Of a DNA stretch of 64,000 nt, positions 44,544 to 53,117 are shown piece after piece. The notes under the pieces are model-generated. The model saw nothing but the letters and a program-made list of their open reading frames with translations. It made no database searches and was not told the origin of the DNA. The position numbers were made by a program, and so were the translations under genes. How positions within the stretch are numbered: the stretch's first letter is position 1; each line of letters begins with the position of its first letter. Origin of the DNA: DATMNI01 sp035570275 (lineage in GTDB: Bacteria > Acidobacteriota > Terriglobia > Bryobacterales > Bryobacteraceae); NCBI GenBank assembly GCA_035570275.1, contig DATMNI010000182.1, forward strand, positions 1 to 64,000, in the 5' to 3' direction.

Positions 44544-45137
44544 TTAGCGCGCCAATTGAATATTGAATTCGATCTGGATTTCATCCTTCACTTTTATCGA
44601 ACCCCCCGCAACTTTGACGGGCTGGATGCCGAATTCCGTCTGCTTGAAACGTGAGGTCCCCACGTAATGCCCGCCTTCTTCCCGCACTTCTACCACCACT
44701 GTGCGGGTTTGCCCGTGCAGAGTAAGATTGCCGCTTACTTTCCAGGAACCGGCGCCGGCCGGCTCCGCGCCCGTGGATCGAAAAGCGATTTCCGGATAGC
44801 GCTCGCCGTCAAGGACTTCGGGGCCCAGCATGGTGCTCTGGATCTCCGCGCGGTCCTTATCGGAAACCCCCGGGTCGCGCACCTCTAATGCCCGCGTTTG
44901 CGAGTGTAACTCGACTTGACGGGCGGTAAGATCGACCGAGCCACCGGCAATAGGCGCGGCAATCTCGTGATTGTGCCCTAGCGCGGAAAGCACGCCGGCC
45001 TTGTACACCCGCACCGTCATCACGGATTTCCCGGGATCGATCGCGCGTTGCTGGGCGATTGCGGCAGCGGTCCATGCCAAACTTGCAACCCAAACTGCCA
45101 GCGCCCGTCTTAGTCTTGCCTTCAATTTGCGCTCCAC
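44544..45137 (-). CDS. YceI family periplasmic protein
   Basis: Predicted 197-residue protein with a signal peptide (LAVWVASLAWTAAAIAQQ). The lipocalin-like YceI fold is indicated by AIDPGKSVMTVRVYKAGVLSALGHNHEI, a LGPEVLDGERYPEIAFRS strand pair and GNLTLHGQTRTVVVEV near the end. Family members bind isoprenoid chains; ligand here unknown. The His-Asn-His in the LGHNHEI loop resembles the metal-associated variants. A barrel-type protein follows downstream. Confidence 0.88.
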   Translation of the reverse strand: MERKLKARLRRALAVWVASLAWTAAAIAQQRAIDPGKSVMTVRVYKAGVLSALGHNHEIAAPIAGGSVDLTARQVELHSQTRALEVRDPGVSDKDRAEIQSTMLGPEVLDGERYPEIAFRSTGAEPAGAGSWKVSGNLTLHGQTRTVVVEVREEGGHYVGTSRFKQTEFGIQPVKVAGGSIKVKDEIQIEFNIQLAR

Positions 45138-45740
45138 AGATTACGGCCCTCCACAGATAGACTCATTCCCTGGCCGACTCCAGAGTAGCAAGCAGCCTTC
45201 GTGCCATAACGGCATTGAGGCTGTTCAAGGCTTTGTAAATTCACACTTATTCACACCTCTTTGTCCGAACCAGCACGGCAGCGGTGTCGGCTAACACCCA
45301 AGTGTCTCAGGTTAGAGTGAGGCTGAACGGCTTGGAAGCGCGCATGACTTGAGACGCAGCCGGGAAAGGAGCTAGCGGGCTGAGGAAGCGCCGTGACGAC
45401 ACTGTCAACGTCCCGCTCCAGCAGCACGGTTGGCGTCAGTCGCCACGGGGAGTTGCGATTCGCGCGCCGTCACAGGCCGCGGCCTGCGAATTCATCGACG
45501 CGGCGAGAAGAGCGATGCCGGGGCGCAAGCCTCCCCGCACACCGTCGCAGGCGGCCCCAAAGTGACACGTGTGTCCGTCGCGACTCCCCCGCTGTAGATA
45601 TCGTTCACGGGCACTCTACCCAATTATTGCCACACTCGATGAACCCCGAGGGGTTGCTGCCGTACAACCACGGCTCCCCAACGACAGTTTTACAAGTATT
45701 GCCATGGTATGTGACATGCACGCTGTCTATAATTCGAGTG
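45138..45740. other. Gene-free region ahead of the methyltransferase
   Basis: About 600 bases. The long open frame that precedes the methyltransferase start (from 45393) reads as Arg/Ser-rich sequence without family character. A TATAAT at 45728-45733 is the only strong signal, eight bases before the methyltransferase ATG. No other structure is evident. Confidence 0.55.
45728..45733 (+). promoter_or_regulatory. -10 box of the methyltransferase gene (leaderless transcript candidate)
   Basis: Perfect TATAAT with the start codon at 45741, so the expected transcript start falls at or next to the ATG. No well-spaced -35 is seen. Confidence 0.4.
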
Positions 45741-46505
45741 ATGATACGAGAGAACGAAATTGAGATTCTGGACCAAAATGACGTTCCCGAGGAATTAGTT
45801 GCACGGGCATACCGGGACCTCGCCAGAATCCACCGTTGGCTGGGTGACACAAATCTGATTGTGCGCGCCATTCGCGAGGATCCTCAGCCGGTGCATCGAA
45901 TATTGGATGTGGGATGCGCCACCGGTCTCGTTTTGGAAGAGGTTGGGCGCAGGCTCGGGGTCGAAGTTGTTGGCGTGGACATCAATCCGCACCCCGGTAT
46001 CGCCGCGTCAGTTCCGATCATTCAGGCCGACGCACTACACGACCCGCTGCCGTTTGCCGATGTCGCGTACGCCATGCACCTCGGCCATCACCTTTGCGAA
46101 CGCGATTTGGTGCGCCTCATTCGCAACGTGGGAAGATACTGCCGGCGATTCATTCTTCTCGACCTCGTTCGTCACCCGCTGCCGCTGGCCCTGTTCCGGG
46201 TTTTCATCGCGCCTCTCGTGTGCCCGATTGACGCCGAAGATGGGCAGCGCTCGGTACGGCGATCGTACACTCCCAGTGAGTTCCGAAGAATAACCGCTTC
46301 CGCGCTGGCGGGCGCCGCCGGCAGTTTCCGGCTTTCGGTCGCGCCGTTTTATATCCGCCAGGTAATCGATATCTCGTACGCGAATGCCGGCCGCTACCCC
46401 GGCAGCAACGTTTCCCGCCCCAAAGACAGTCAAAGACGCGGCCGCCGGGAGGCAAGGCGCAAAGGCGAACTCTCCGCTGTGCACGCATCAAACAGTAAAC
46501 TCTGA
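45741..46505 (+). CDS. Class I SAM-dependent methyltransferase
   Basis: Predicted 254-residue protein; ATG 45741 (MIRENEIEILDQNDVPEELV) is preferred over a start 116 codons upstream. The SAM site is RILDVGCATGLVLEEVGRR near residue 54, then VEVVGVDINPHPG and an acidic DALHDPLPFADVAYAMHLGHHL. The segment after YIRQVIDISYANAGR is a basic tail (DSQRRGRREARRKGE) that may be read into repeat-like DNA. Such methyltransferases are often paired with a flavin oxidoreductase next to type III polyketide synthases; the oxidoreductase is next door but no synthase is in the window. Substrate unknown. Confidence 0.8.
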   Translation: MIRENEIEILDQNDVPEELVARAYRDLARIHRWLGDTNLIVRAIREDPQPVHRILDVGCATGLVLEEVGRRLGVEVVGVDINPHPGIAASVPIIQADALHDPLPFADVAYAMHLGHHLCERDLVRLIRNVGRYCRRFILLDLVRHPLPLALFRVFIAPLVCPIDAEDGQRSVRRSYTPSEFRRITASALAGAAGSFRLSVAPFYIRQVIDISYANAGRYPGSNVSRPKDSQRRGRREARRKGELSAVHASNSKL

Positions 46506-46559
46506 ACGGTAAGATTCGCGACCGGGGCGGGATTCGGTCGAGGCCCTCCGAGGCCTATC

Positions 46560-46595
46560 TGTGAGTTTATTTACTAATGTGAGTTTACTTACTAA
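46560..46595 (+). promoter_or_regulatory. Tandem 18-bp repeat upstream of the flavin oxidoreductase
   Basis: TGTGAGTTTATTTACTAA followed immediately by TGTGAGTTTACTTACTAA, one difference. AT-rich direct repeats of this kind are typical regulator-binding sites, for example TetR-like half sites TTTACTTACTAA. They lie 105 bases before the gene start. Confidence 0.4.
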
Positions 46596-46699
46596 GCCGG
46601 GCGTTGGGTATTTGCATTGCTCTATTAAGTTCACATAGGAGGATGGATGGAAGCGAAAAGCCCGGCGCCGTTCCGAATTAGCCTTTGGAGGTGGGGGCC

Positions 46700-47722
46700 T
46701 TGCAGACCGATGTCCTGGTGATTGGCGGTGGGCCGGCCGGACTGGCGGCGGCGATCGCGGCCCGGACCAAGGGATTCGATGTCACGGTGGTCGACGCGGC
46801 GCGTCCTCCGATCGACAAAGCCTGCGGCGAAGGAATTATGCCTGCCGGGGTGGAGGTCTTACGACGGCTGGGAGTTCGGCTTTCGGGGGGCGACGCATTC
46901 CCATTACGGGGCATCCGCTTTCTGGACTCAGGGGTCTCCGTGGAGGCACGTTTTCGATTCGGACCCGGACTCGCGCTGCGGCGGACGGGACTGCACCAGA
47001 TTCTCGCCGGCCATGCATCCGATCTCGGCGTGCGTCTGCTTTGGGGCACGCTCGTCAGCGATGCTTCCCAGCTTCCCTCGTGCCGCTGGATGGTGGGCGC
47101 CGACGGACAGAACTCGCGCGTGCGCCACGCTGCCGGACTTGACGCCGCGAGCCGGGAATCCTGGCGCTATGGATTTCGGCGGCATTACCGGGTTTCGCCA
47201 TGGACCGATTTCGTCGAAGTGCACTGGGGCTCGCGCTGCCAGGTCTACGTGACGCCGGTGAGCCAGGACGAGATCGGGATTGCGCTGCTGTCGCGGGATT
47301 CCCATCTTAGACTGGATAGTGCGTTAAGCGAGTTTCCGGATTTACACGGAAGACTCCAGGGCGCCGAGGCGTCAAGTACCGAGCGCGGCGCGGTGACGGT
47401 TTCGCGCCGGCTGCGGCGCGTGTATCGCGGACACACGGTGTTGGTCGGCGACGCGTCAGGATCGGTGGATGCCATAACCGGCGAAGGATTGAGCCTCTCG
47501 TTTCATCAGGCCGTCGCGTTATCCGAGGCGCTCGGTACCGGCGACCTGGCATCTTATCAAGCGGAACATTCGCGTCTCGCCCGGCGTCCGGCTTTGGTCG
47601 CGAGCATCCTGCTCTCGTTGGACCGTTTTCCGCCGCTCCGCCGGAGCGTGCTTAGGTTGCTAGCTTCTGAACCGCCGATTTTCGGGAAGCTCCTGACCAG
47701 ATATGCGCCGGATGTGTCGTGA
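46700..47722 (+). CDS. FAD-dependent oxidoreductase (geranylgeranyl-reductase-like)
   Basis: Predicted 340-residue flavoprotein. TTG 46700 is chosen because GGAGGT at 46687-46692 is seven bases ahead and MQTDVLVIGGGPAGLAAAIA then begins at the FAD-binding beta-alpha-beta; an earlier TTG at 46685 would overlap the ribosome site. The family features are CGEGIMPAGVEVLRRLG, the ADGQNSRVR motif and VLVGDASGSVDAITGEGLSLSF. Related enzymes reduce isoprenoids or oxidise aromatic polyketides. It sits 194 bases after the methyltransferase in the same direction, suggesting a small tailoring pair. Confidence 0.85.
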   Translation: MQTDVLVIGGGPAGLAAAIAARTKGFDVTVVDAARPPIDKACGEGIMPAGVEVLRRLGVRLSGGDAFPLRGIRFLDSGVSVEARFRFGPGLALRRTGLHQILAGHASDLGVRLLWGTLVSDASQLPSCRWMVGADGQNSRVRHAAGLDAASRESWRYGFRRHYRVSPWTDFVEVHWGSRCQVYVTPVSQDEIGIALLSRDSHLRLDSALSEFPDLHGRLQGAEASSTERGAVTVSRRLRRVYRGHTVLVGDASGSVDAITGEGLSLSFHQAVALSEALGTGDLASYQAEHSRLARRPALVASILLSLDRFPPLRRSVLRLLASEPPIFGKLLTRYAPDVS

Positions 47723-47743
47723 CACCAGCCGGGCTGGAGTACT

Positions 47744-48100
47744 GTATAACCGCAGAGCCGCAGAGACGCGAAGGAAGTCGCAGAGAAGGGGCACTAGGGT
47801 TGCCGCCGTATACGCCAACCCCGGATTGTCAATAACTAGTTTCTGTCGCGAAACTCGGTTTCCGCGCGTAAGACCGCTCCCTAACGGTCACGGCTTCTGA
47901 TACGAAGTCTGGTATTGTCAACGAGGTCATCAGAGCCACGACTTGTCGCTCGACCGTTAGGGAGTGTTTGCTTTGCTGCACGTCAGCTTCGCGACAGAAA
48001 CTAACTACGACCGATGCAGAAAGCCATATCCGTTTAGGTCTTCCTCAGCGCTCTCTCTGTGTCTCAGCGCCTCTGCGGTGAAGAGCACTTTCGGTCTGAG
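47744..48100. repeat. Outer inverted CCGCAGAG-type repeats around the MITE-like element
   Basis: ACCGCAGAG-CCGCAGAGAC near 47752-47775 and its complement near 48060-48085 (CTCAGCGCCTCTGCGGT) flank the 167-bp element. The whole block fills the spacer between the flavin oxidoreductase and the ROK kinase. Boundaries approximate. Confidence 0.5.
47837..48003. repeat. 167-bp MITE-like element with nested inverted repeats
   Basis: Perfect 16-bp terminal inverted repeats TAGTTTCTGTCGCGAA (47837-47852 and 47988-48003). Inside, CTCCCTAACGGTC (47877-47889) pairs with its complement at 47952-47964. The inner box is the same as in the 99-bp repeats at 5561 and 48960. No reading frame of note. Confidence 0.75.
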
Positions 48101-48141
48101 GCAGACCCTGGCTGGTTCTTTGTGGGGAGACTCGCGAGAAG

Positions 48142-48852
48142 CTAGCGATCGATGGCTCCGCCGCCCTTGTCTCCCACAGGTTTCTTCCACAGGCGAACGC
48201 CCCCAATGAACGCGTTCCGGTTGTCGCCAAGCCGGGCGCCGGGAGGCAACTTCTTGAGCTTCTTGGCGTTTCCGCCTCCCAGCACCACGTACTCGGCCCC
48301 CAAAGCAGCCTGGAGACGCTTCGCGACGTCTCTTACGCAGCGGCGCCAGTGCTTCTTACCGAAACGCTTGATTCCGCGGGCACCGACGTATCCCTCATAC
48401 GTGCGCCCGTTCTTGTAGGGAAGATGTGCCAACTCCATTGGTTCGAGAGTGCCGTCAACGATCATGGCCGAGCCTAGCCCGGCGCCCAGCCCCAGAAAAA
48501 GCATGCGGCCTCCGTCGTAGCTTCCGAGTGCCTGCATGGCAGCGTCATTGATCACCTTGACGGGACGCCCGAATGCCTTGCCGAAATCAAATCCGACCCA
48601 ACCGCCGGCGAGATTGTGAGGCTCAAGCTTGGGGCGTCCGTTGACCACGGGCCCCGGATATCCGATCGAGACGAAGTCGAACTGCCAGTCTTTGACAAGA
48701 CGCTTGGTTTCGCGCGCCATTTTACTTGCCGTCATTTCGGAGCCGGAGGGAATCTTACGCTCCTCGCGTTGTCCCGTGGCCCTCACCTTGACGTGCGTCC
48801 CGCCGACATCGATCACGAGGATCTTGTTGCGTTTTTGCGCAGCGGCTGTCAC
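48142..48852 (-). CDS. ROK-family sugar kinase, polyphosphate-glucokinase-like
   Basis: Predicted 236-residue kinase. GTG 48852 is selected since GAAGGAG lies just upstream and the protein then begins VTAAAQKRNKILVIDVGGTHVKV, the phosphate-binding loop; the longer frame to 48963 runs into a repeat. SIGYPGPVVNGRPKLEPHNL and VINDAAMQALGSY hold the sugar-contact and catalytic Asp residues. FLGLGAGLGSAMIVDG follows. ELAHLPYKNGRTYEGYVG is typical of the polyphosphate/ATP glucokinases. It would phosphorylate glucose. The C-terminus WKKPVGDKGGGAIDR is ordinary for the family. Confidence 0.85.
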   Translation of the reverse strand: MTAAAQKRNKILVIDVGGTHVKVRATGQREERKIPSGSEMTASKMARETKRLVKDWQFDFVSIGYPGPVVNGRPKLEPHNLAGGWVGFDFGKAFGRPVKVINDAAMQALGSYDGGRMLFLGLGAGLGSAMIVDGTLEPMELAHLPYKNGRTYEGYVGARGIKRFGKKHWRRCVRDVAKRLQAALGAEYVVLGGGNAKKLKKLPPGARLGDNRNAFIGGVRLWKKPVGDKGGGAIDR

Positions 48853-48959
48853 TAGAACTCCTTCTCTGGAACACCAATTACCAGGCTCGCGGGCAAACCG
48901 GCACAGCCATTCAATGCCAAACAGCGGAATTGGCGGCAGTCCCCGCTTTTCGGCGCGAT

Positions 48960-49058
48960 ACACCGTTTCATTAATACAGTCGCGTATTTCGACGAAACCG
49001 CTCCCTAACGGTCACGGCTCTGATCGGAGCCGCGCGCGTTAGCAAGCGGTTTCCCGAT
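48960..49058. repeat. 99-bp palindromic dispersed repeat, copy 2
   Basis: Differs from 5561-5659 at only three positions. It lies about 110 bases upstream of the ROK kinase start. A related stretch (GTTACGTTTCGCAGCGAAG) follows at about 49091. Confidence 0.85.
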
Positions 49059-49247
49059 ACGTCGGCGTATTTCTGAAACGACCGGCGTAGTTACGTTTCG
49101 CAGCGAAGTCACAGACCGGGGCCGGATGTTCAACAGCAGCCAACCAACTCTTCCGGTCCCGCCCTGCCAAGCGCCGCCCGCTGCAATGTTACGCTACGGC
49201 GCGACGCCAATGCGGCCTGCCGGCAGGGCCGCATTATTCTTTTCGCA

Positions 49248-49409
49248 TTAGTGGATAATCCCCAGCATCCAGACTAAGAGCAGAATCAGCAATATGGTGC
49301 CTAGCCCGACACCCGCACCCCCACCGTAACCCCAACGGCTATGGCCGTAGTATCCGCCACCACCGCCTAAAACCAACACCAAAATCACAATCAGCAGTAT
49401 CAATCCCAT
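49248..49409 (-). CDS. DUF3309-like small membrane protein
   Basis: A 53-residue protein (MGLILLIVILVLVLGGGGGY, then YGHSRWGYGGG and TILLILLLVWMLGIIH): two hydrophobic segments around a Gly/Tyr-rich HSRWGYG turn, the pattern of DUF3309 proteins. GGGAG precedes the ATG. It lies in a run of minus-strand stress-type genes (CsbD-like, BON lipoprotein). Function not established; relatives are often near general stress genes. Confidence 0.8.
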   Translation of the reverse strand: MGLILLIVILVLVLGGGGGYYGHSRWGYGGGAGVGLGTILLILLLVWMLGIIH

Positions 49410-49454
49410 CGTCGATCTCCCTTTCTCCTGAACGTTTGAATCGTGCCTGGCTGG

Positions 49455-49634
49455 CTACTTCTCTAACACTTTTTCAACCTGGCCCACTTTCTTTTGGACC
49501 TTTCCGGCAAGGTTCTCGGCTGTGCCTTCATCCTCTAAGTCGGGATTGCCGATCGCACGGCCGGCCGCCGCTTTTACTTTGCCCTTAACTTCATGAAACG
49601 CGCCTTCGATCTGGTCTTTCGAACTTGGATTCAT
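49455..49634 (-). CDS. CsbD-like stress protein
   Basis: A 59-residue charged helical protein beginning MNPSSKDQIEGAFHEVKGKV and continuing KAAAGRAIGNPDLEDEG, then a Lys-rich end (KVQKKVGQVEKVLEK). This is the compact CsbD pattern (K-G-x-K-E-x-x-G). AAGGAG lies ahead of the ATG at 49634. Members are induced by general stress in many bacteria; molecular role unknown. It sits between the DUF3309 gene and a BON lipoprotein on the same strand. Confidence 0.85.
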   Translation of the reverse strand: MNPSSKDQIEGAFHEVKGKVKAAAGRAIGNPDLEDEGTAENLAGKVQKKVGQVEKVLEK

Positions 49635-49719
49635 TTTGTCTTTCTCCTTTATTGGTTATGGTCGAATGTCTAAGCAGAGCAGCCGCTTACTTGTCAAGGG
49701 CTTCGTCGCTCCGGGTTGT

Positions 49720-50265
49720 TTACTCCGAGGAAGTCGCCTTTTGATTCTTGACCTGCAGTTCGTTCACTACCTGCTGCACGTTTGGAACGGAAGCCGCAAC
49801 CCTTTCAGCCTCGCGGCGCTGGGATTGAGAGTCCACTTCGCCCGACAGCGTGACAACGTGGTTCTTGACGGCGTACTTTACACGATCGTGCAGCTTGCTT
49901 TGAATGAGCGCGGCGTCCAGGTTTTGCTCGATGCCTTTATCCAGATCCGAATTGATGGCTTTGGCTTCCCTTTCGGCGCCCAACGGGACCACCGCTATCT
50001 GGTCGGCCACAACTTGTCCGCTGGCGATGGATCTTGCAATGGATTCCGCTTGTGCCTTGTCGCTGTCGCCCGGGACTTGTCCGCCCAGCGTCACTACGCC
50101 CTTATCGCGATCCTGATTGACGGAAACCTTCTTAAGGCCGGCCTGATCGAGCGATCTGCGGATGTTGTCGGAAACGTCGGGTGATTTCATGGTCTGTGAG
50201 CACCCCGCAAGGACTCCAACGGCAACCATCGGCAGCCACGCAGGCCATTGAGTGAGAGTCTTCAT
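49720..50265 (-). CDS. Lipoprotein with two BON domains
   Basis: Predicted 181-residue protein from ATG 50265 (MKTLTQWPAWLPMVAVGVLAGCSQ) with a lipobox Cys22; an ATG nine bases upstream is possible. Two BON repeats are visible: VSDNIRRSLDQAGLKKVSVN with GVVTLGGQVPGDSDKAQAE, and IQSKLHDRVKYAVKNHVVTL with SGEVDSQSQRREAERVAASV. OsmY-like proteins of this kind act at the envelope under osmotic stress. The neighbouring CsbD and DUF3309 genes make this a likely stress cluster. Confidence 0.88.
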   Translation of the reverse strand: MKTLTQWPAWLPMVAVGVLAGCSQTMKSPDVSDNIRRSLDQAGLKKVSVNQDRDKGVVTLGGQVPGDSDKAQAESIARSIASGQVVADQIAVVPLGAEREAKAINSDLDKGIEQNLDAALIQSKLHDRVKYAVKNHVVTLSGEVDSQSQRREAERVAASVPNVQQVVNELQVKNQKATSSE

Positions 50266-50447
50266 GTTCAACATCCTTTCCTCAATTCCACCCTGCTATT
50301 GAGCAAATTTGGGACCAAACCCGAATGCTGAGAACACAAGTTACCGGGTTTCAGAATCGTATCTAAGTGCAAGTCTTGCCGTCTGACCAGCGTAAGAAAA
50401 GCGAAGTCTGTGCTAAGTTTGGCTCCCTGAGTGCTATCCTAAGCATC

Positions 50448-51176
50448 ATGCGGGCGAATTGGCTGGTCCTCTTGATTTTGCTTCCGGGCCTGGATGCGCG
50501 GGCTGCCGACGTATGTAATCCCACGGATCTGTTGGGGCCGTATGCATTCCAGCTAACCGGCTCGACGGATATCTCCGGGACGCCGAGAGCCACTGCCAGC
50601 CTGGGCCTCATCACCTTCGATGGGCGCGGCAAACTTAGTGGGACGGCATCTGCCACCTTCCGCGGGCTGCTGCTGGGGAATCCGGTGACAGGAACCTACG
50701 AGGCCAAATCGGATTGTTCGGTCACCTGGAAGTTGCAGGACGATTCCGGCGCATTCCAGAATTTCAGCGGAACGCTTTCGGCCGATGGAACCCGCGTACA
50801 ATTCAGCCAGACCGACCCGGGCGGCGCCCAGCACGGGATCATGAAGAAAACCCCCGGCACGTGCTCCGCGGCCGATCTCCAGAAGAGATATAGCTACACA
50901 GTCTCCGGCAGCACTACACCGATGCAACCAAGTGAAGTATCGCACACTGTGTCCGCCGAGGGGATCCTCGACACGGCCGAGAATGGCACCTTTACGGTAG
51001 AGAGCGACTGCTCGGTGCAATTCAAATTGACGCTTCCAGGTGGAGACGGCGAGGTGGCCGACCCTACACCAAGGAGCATGCGCGGATTTCTGGTCAATGG
51101 CGGCAAGGAAATTCTCGCCTTCCAGACTGACCCGGGCGCCATGGTTGCCGCGCGCCTCAGTTCCGACGCCAAGTGA
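50448..51176 (+). CDS. Secreted two-domain hypothetical protein
   Basis: Predicted 242-residue exported protein; ATG 50448 (MRANWLVLLILLPGLDARAAD) gives a signal peptide, whereas the 27 codons upstream are not protein-like. Two similar domains of about 105 residues are seen: CNPTDLLGPYAFQLTGST with DCSVTWKL, and CSAADLQKRYSYTVSGST with DCSVQFKL. The repeated GPY/RYSYxxSGST and xDCSVxxK motifs occur widely in secreted acidobacterial proteins without known function. Cysteine pairing within each domain is likely. Confidence 0.7.
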   Translation: MRANWLVLLILLPGLDARAADVCNPTDLLGPYAFQLTGSTDISGTPRATASLGLITFDGRGKLSGTASATFRGLLLGNPVTGTYEAKSDCSVTWKLQDDSGAFQNFSGTLSADGTRVQFSQTDPGGAQHGIMKKTPGTCSAADLQKRYSYTVSGSTTPMQPSEVSHTVSAEGILDTAENGTFTVESDCSVQFKLTLPGGDGEVADPTPRSMRGFLVNGGKEILAFQTDPGAMVAARLSSDAK

Positions 51177-51246
51177 AGGCATGCTGCCAGCAAGGTCTGC
51201 ACTTTCTGTAACAGAACGTGCGTGTGGTACCCGGTCAACCGACTGG

Positions 51247-51813
51247 TCACCTGGCGGTTCCCTTGGCCTTCGCCACATCGAACAACGTTGGGTAGAATTG
51301 CACGAACGTTGTGTCCACGGCGCCGTGCTCGAGGTGACACGAATAGCAATCGGCGGTTTGCGGAATCAGCTTGCCTGACGGCTGCGAGCCTTCGAACCGG
51401 AAAAACGCCCATTTCCCGGGGAAGCGGCCCTCGTCCTTCACATGCGCTTCCATGGCGGCAAACCCGGACTGAAATCGACCGCCGGCATTGATCGATTCCC
51501 GGGAACGCGAATCCCGCAGTTCCAGAACCAGGACCGTCTTGTTCGGCCAGCGTCCGGTATCGAGGAAAGCGCGGTAAGCTGTTCGCGGAACGAATACATT
51601 GTCAAAGAGCGGATCGGCGCGCGCCGAGGATTGCGTATATGACATGCCGAGGCCGGAACTCAAGAATACCCACTCCCGGTAATCCAGCGGCCGCATGAGT
51701 TGACCATCGGCGGTGTACCGCGGCTCGTCAGCCTTGCCGTCCCACGCCACAACCGCGGTGACCACGGCCGCGGCCAGCGCGAATCCGCCTATCGTTTTAG
51801 CGATGCCCGTCAT
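51247..51813 (-). CDS. Cytochrome P460 family protein
   Basis: Predicted 188-residue exported haem protein. The N-terminal helix (IGGFALAAAVVTAVVAW) is a signal or anchor. REWVFLSSGLGMSY and DNVFVPRTAYRAFLDTGRWP match the P460 fold. The haem motif CYSCH (Cys156, Cys159, His160) is near the C-terminus as in the family. P460 proteins oxidise hydroxylamine or nitric oxide, or bind NO; whether the cross-linking Lys is present cannot be told here. It is convergent with the secreted gene upstream. Confidence 0.85.
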   Translation of the reverse strand: MTGIAKTIGGFALAAAVVTAVVAWDGKADEPRYTADGQLMRPLDYREWVFLSSGLGMSYTQSSARADPLFDNVFVPRTAYRAFLDTGRWPNKTVLVLELRDSRSRESINAGGRFQSGFAAMEAHVKDEGRFPGKWAFFRFEGSQPSGKLIPQTADCYSCHLEHGAVDTTFVQFYPTLFDVAKAKGTAR

Positions 51814-52225
51814 TTCGCGTTCCTCCGGAGTATTGCTGGCCAGGAGCCAGAGGCAATGCCTCCCGGCCTGCCCTCGTCATATATTCACGCGAATCCCGGC
51901 GCCGTTGCAAGGCTGTTGAGTCTGGAACGCTGTTCGCGGCCAACGAGGGCAAGCTGGTGGCGGCTGCGGAGGCGGCTACGGAGGCGGCATCCGGCGAACG
52001 CCAAAGCGGCGGCGATTCGGGACGGGCCCGGCGGATCTACAATCCGCCGCCCGACTCCACGCGTGCGTAATCATTGCCCAATCACGTCCACGCGATCTCC
52101 AACGGCACACCGCAATGCCCACCAACAGGCGATGGCTCAAAGAGAAAACCATCGCGAGGGTCAAGCGCGGGCTGGGTGACAGACGACACAACCCGATCGG
52201 CAATTCCGCCCCAAAAAAGTTGAGC
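51814..52225. other. Gene-free spacer
   Basis: About 410 bases between two minus-strand genes. It contains a GGCGGAT-ctaca-ATCCGCC hairpin at 52030-52048 like that at 33657. Open frames present are Arg-rich shadows. The P460 promoter should lie in the first part but no consensus stands out. Confidence 0.5.
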
Positions 52226-52990
52226 TCAGCCGCGGCCCACAAACGGCATCCTGGTGGCCATGACGGTCAGGAATTCGACGTTGGCGTCGAGGGGCAGATT
52301 GGCCATGTAGAGCACCGCCTCGGCCACGTGGCGAACGTCCATTCGCGGCTCCACCATCATGGTTCCGTTGGCCTGCGGTACGCCCTGGCTCATGCGCTCG
52401 GTCATCTCGGTAGCGGCGTTGCCGATGTCGATCTGGCCGCACGCGATATGGAAATTCCGGCCATCCAGAGAGATGCTCTTGGTGAGGCCGGTGATGGCGT
52501 GTTTGGTGGCGGTGTAGGGCGCTGAGTTGGGGCGTGGGACGTGCGCCGAGATGGATCCGTTGTTGATGATGCGGCCGCCCTGCGGTGTCTGGGCCTTCAT
52601 CATTCGGATGGCTTCCTGCGCGCACAGGAACGCGCCGGTCAGGTTGACGCCCACGACGGCGCTCCATGCAGCGAAGCTCAGGTCTTCCATCGGAATGGCG
52701 GGGGCGTTCGAGCCGGCGTTGTTGAACAGAACGTCCAGGCGGCCGAAGGCTTCCCGGGCTTTGGCGAAGAGGGCTTTTACGGAGCCGGGATCGCTGACGT
52801 CGGACGGAACCGGCAGCACTGCGCCACCGCCCGCGCTACCGCCAGATACCGCCATGGCAGCGGTGCGCTCCAACTCACTGGCGCGGCGACCGGCCAGCAC
52901 CACCGCATAGCCGGCTGCCTGCAGCGCCAGGCTCACGGCGCGTCCGATTCCACTGCCCGCGCCGGTGACGAGGGCGACTCTGGAGTTCAT
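52226..52990 (-). CDS. Short-chain dehydrogenase/reductase
   Basis: Predicted 254-residue NAD(P)-dependent oxidoreductase beginning MNSRVALVTGAGSGIGRAVS at ATG 52990; the upstream frame is not coding. Classical SDR motifs are TGAGSGIG, NNAGSNAP, the catalytic Ser in INNGSISAH and YTATK with Tyr and Lys. AGRRASEL after the second strand suggests NADP preference through the Arg pair. The C-terminus (VEFLTVMATRMPFVGRG) is complete. Substrate unknown. It is divergent from the alanine dehydrogenase gene. Confidence 0.92.
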   Translation of the reverse strand: MNSRVALVTGAGSGIGRAVSLALQAAGYAVVLAGRRASELERTAAMAVSGGSAGGGAVLPVPSDVSDPGSVKALFAKAREAFGRLDVLFNNAGSNAPAIPMEDLSFAAWSAVVGVNLTGAFLCAQEAIRMMKAQTPQGGRIINNGSISAHVPRPNSAPYTATKHAITGLTKSISLDGRNFHIACGQIDIGNAATEMTERMSQGVPQANGTMMVEPRMDVRHVAEAVLYMANLPLDANVEFLTVMATRMPFVGRG

Positions 52991-53117
52991 GGGTTCGATT
53001 GTGGCATAACGTGTGCCATAACGCGGGCCGTGCTCGGAACGACCCAGGCTCGGCCGGCCCGGCAAAGCCGTCATCCCACGGGTGCGTGGTGGTAATCTAA
53101 TGGCGGAGAAGCGGCGC

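Noticed and set aside
45393..45740. N-terminal 116-codon extension of the methyltransferase
   Set aside because: Arg/Ser/Pro-rich without fold character, and a perfect -10 box lies inside it right before the chosen ATG.
51700..52179. 159-residue plus-strand frame near the P460 gene
   Set aside because: The first part is antisense to the P460 signal region, the rest is Arg-rich spacer; no homology recognised.
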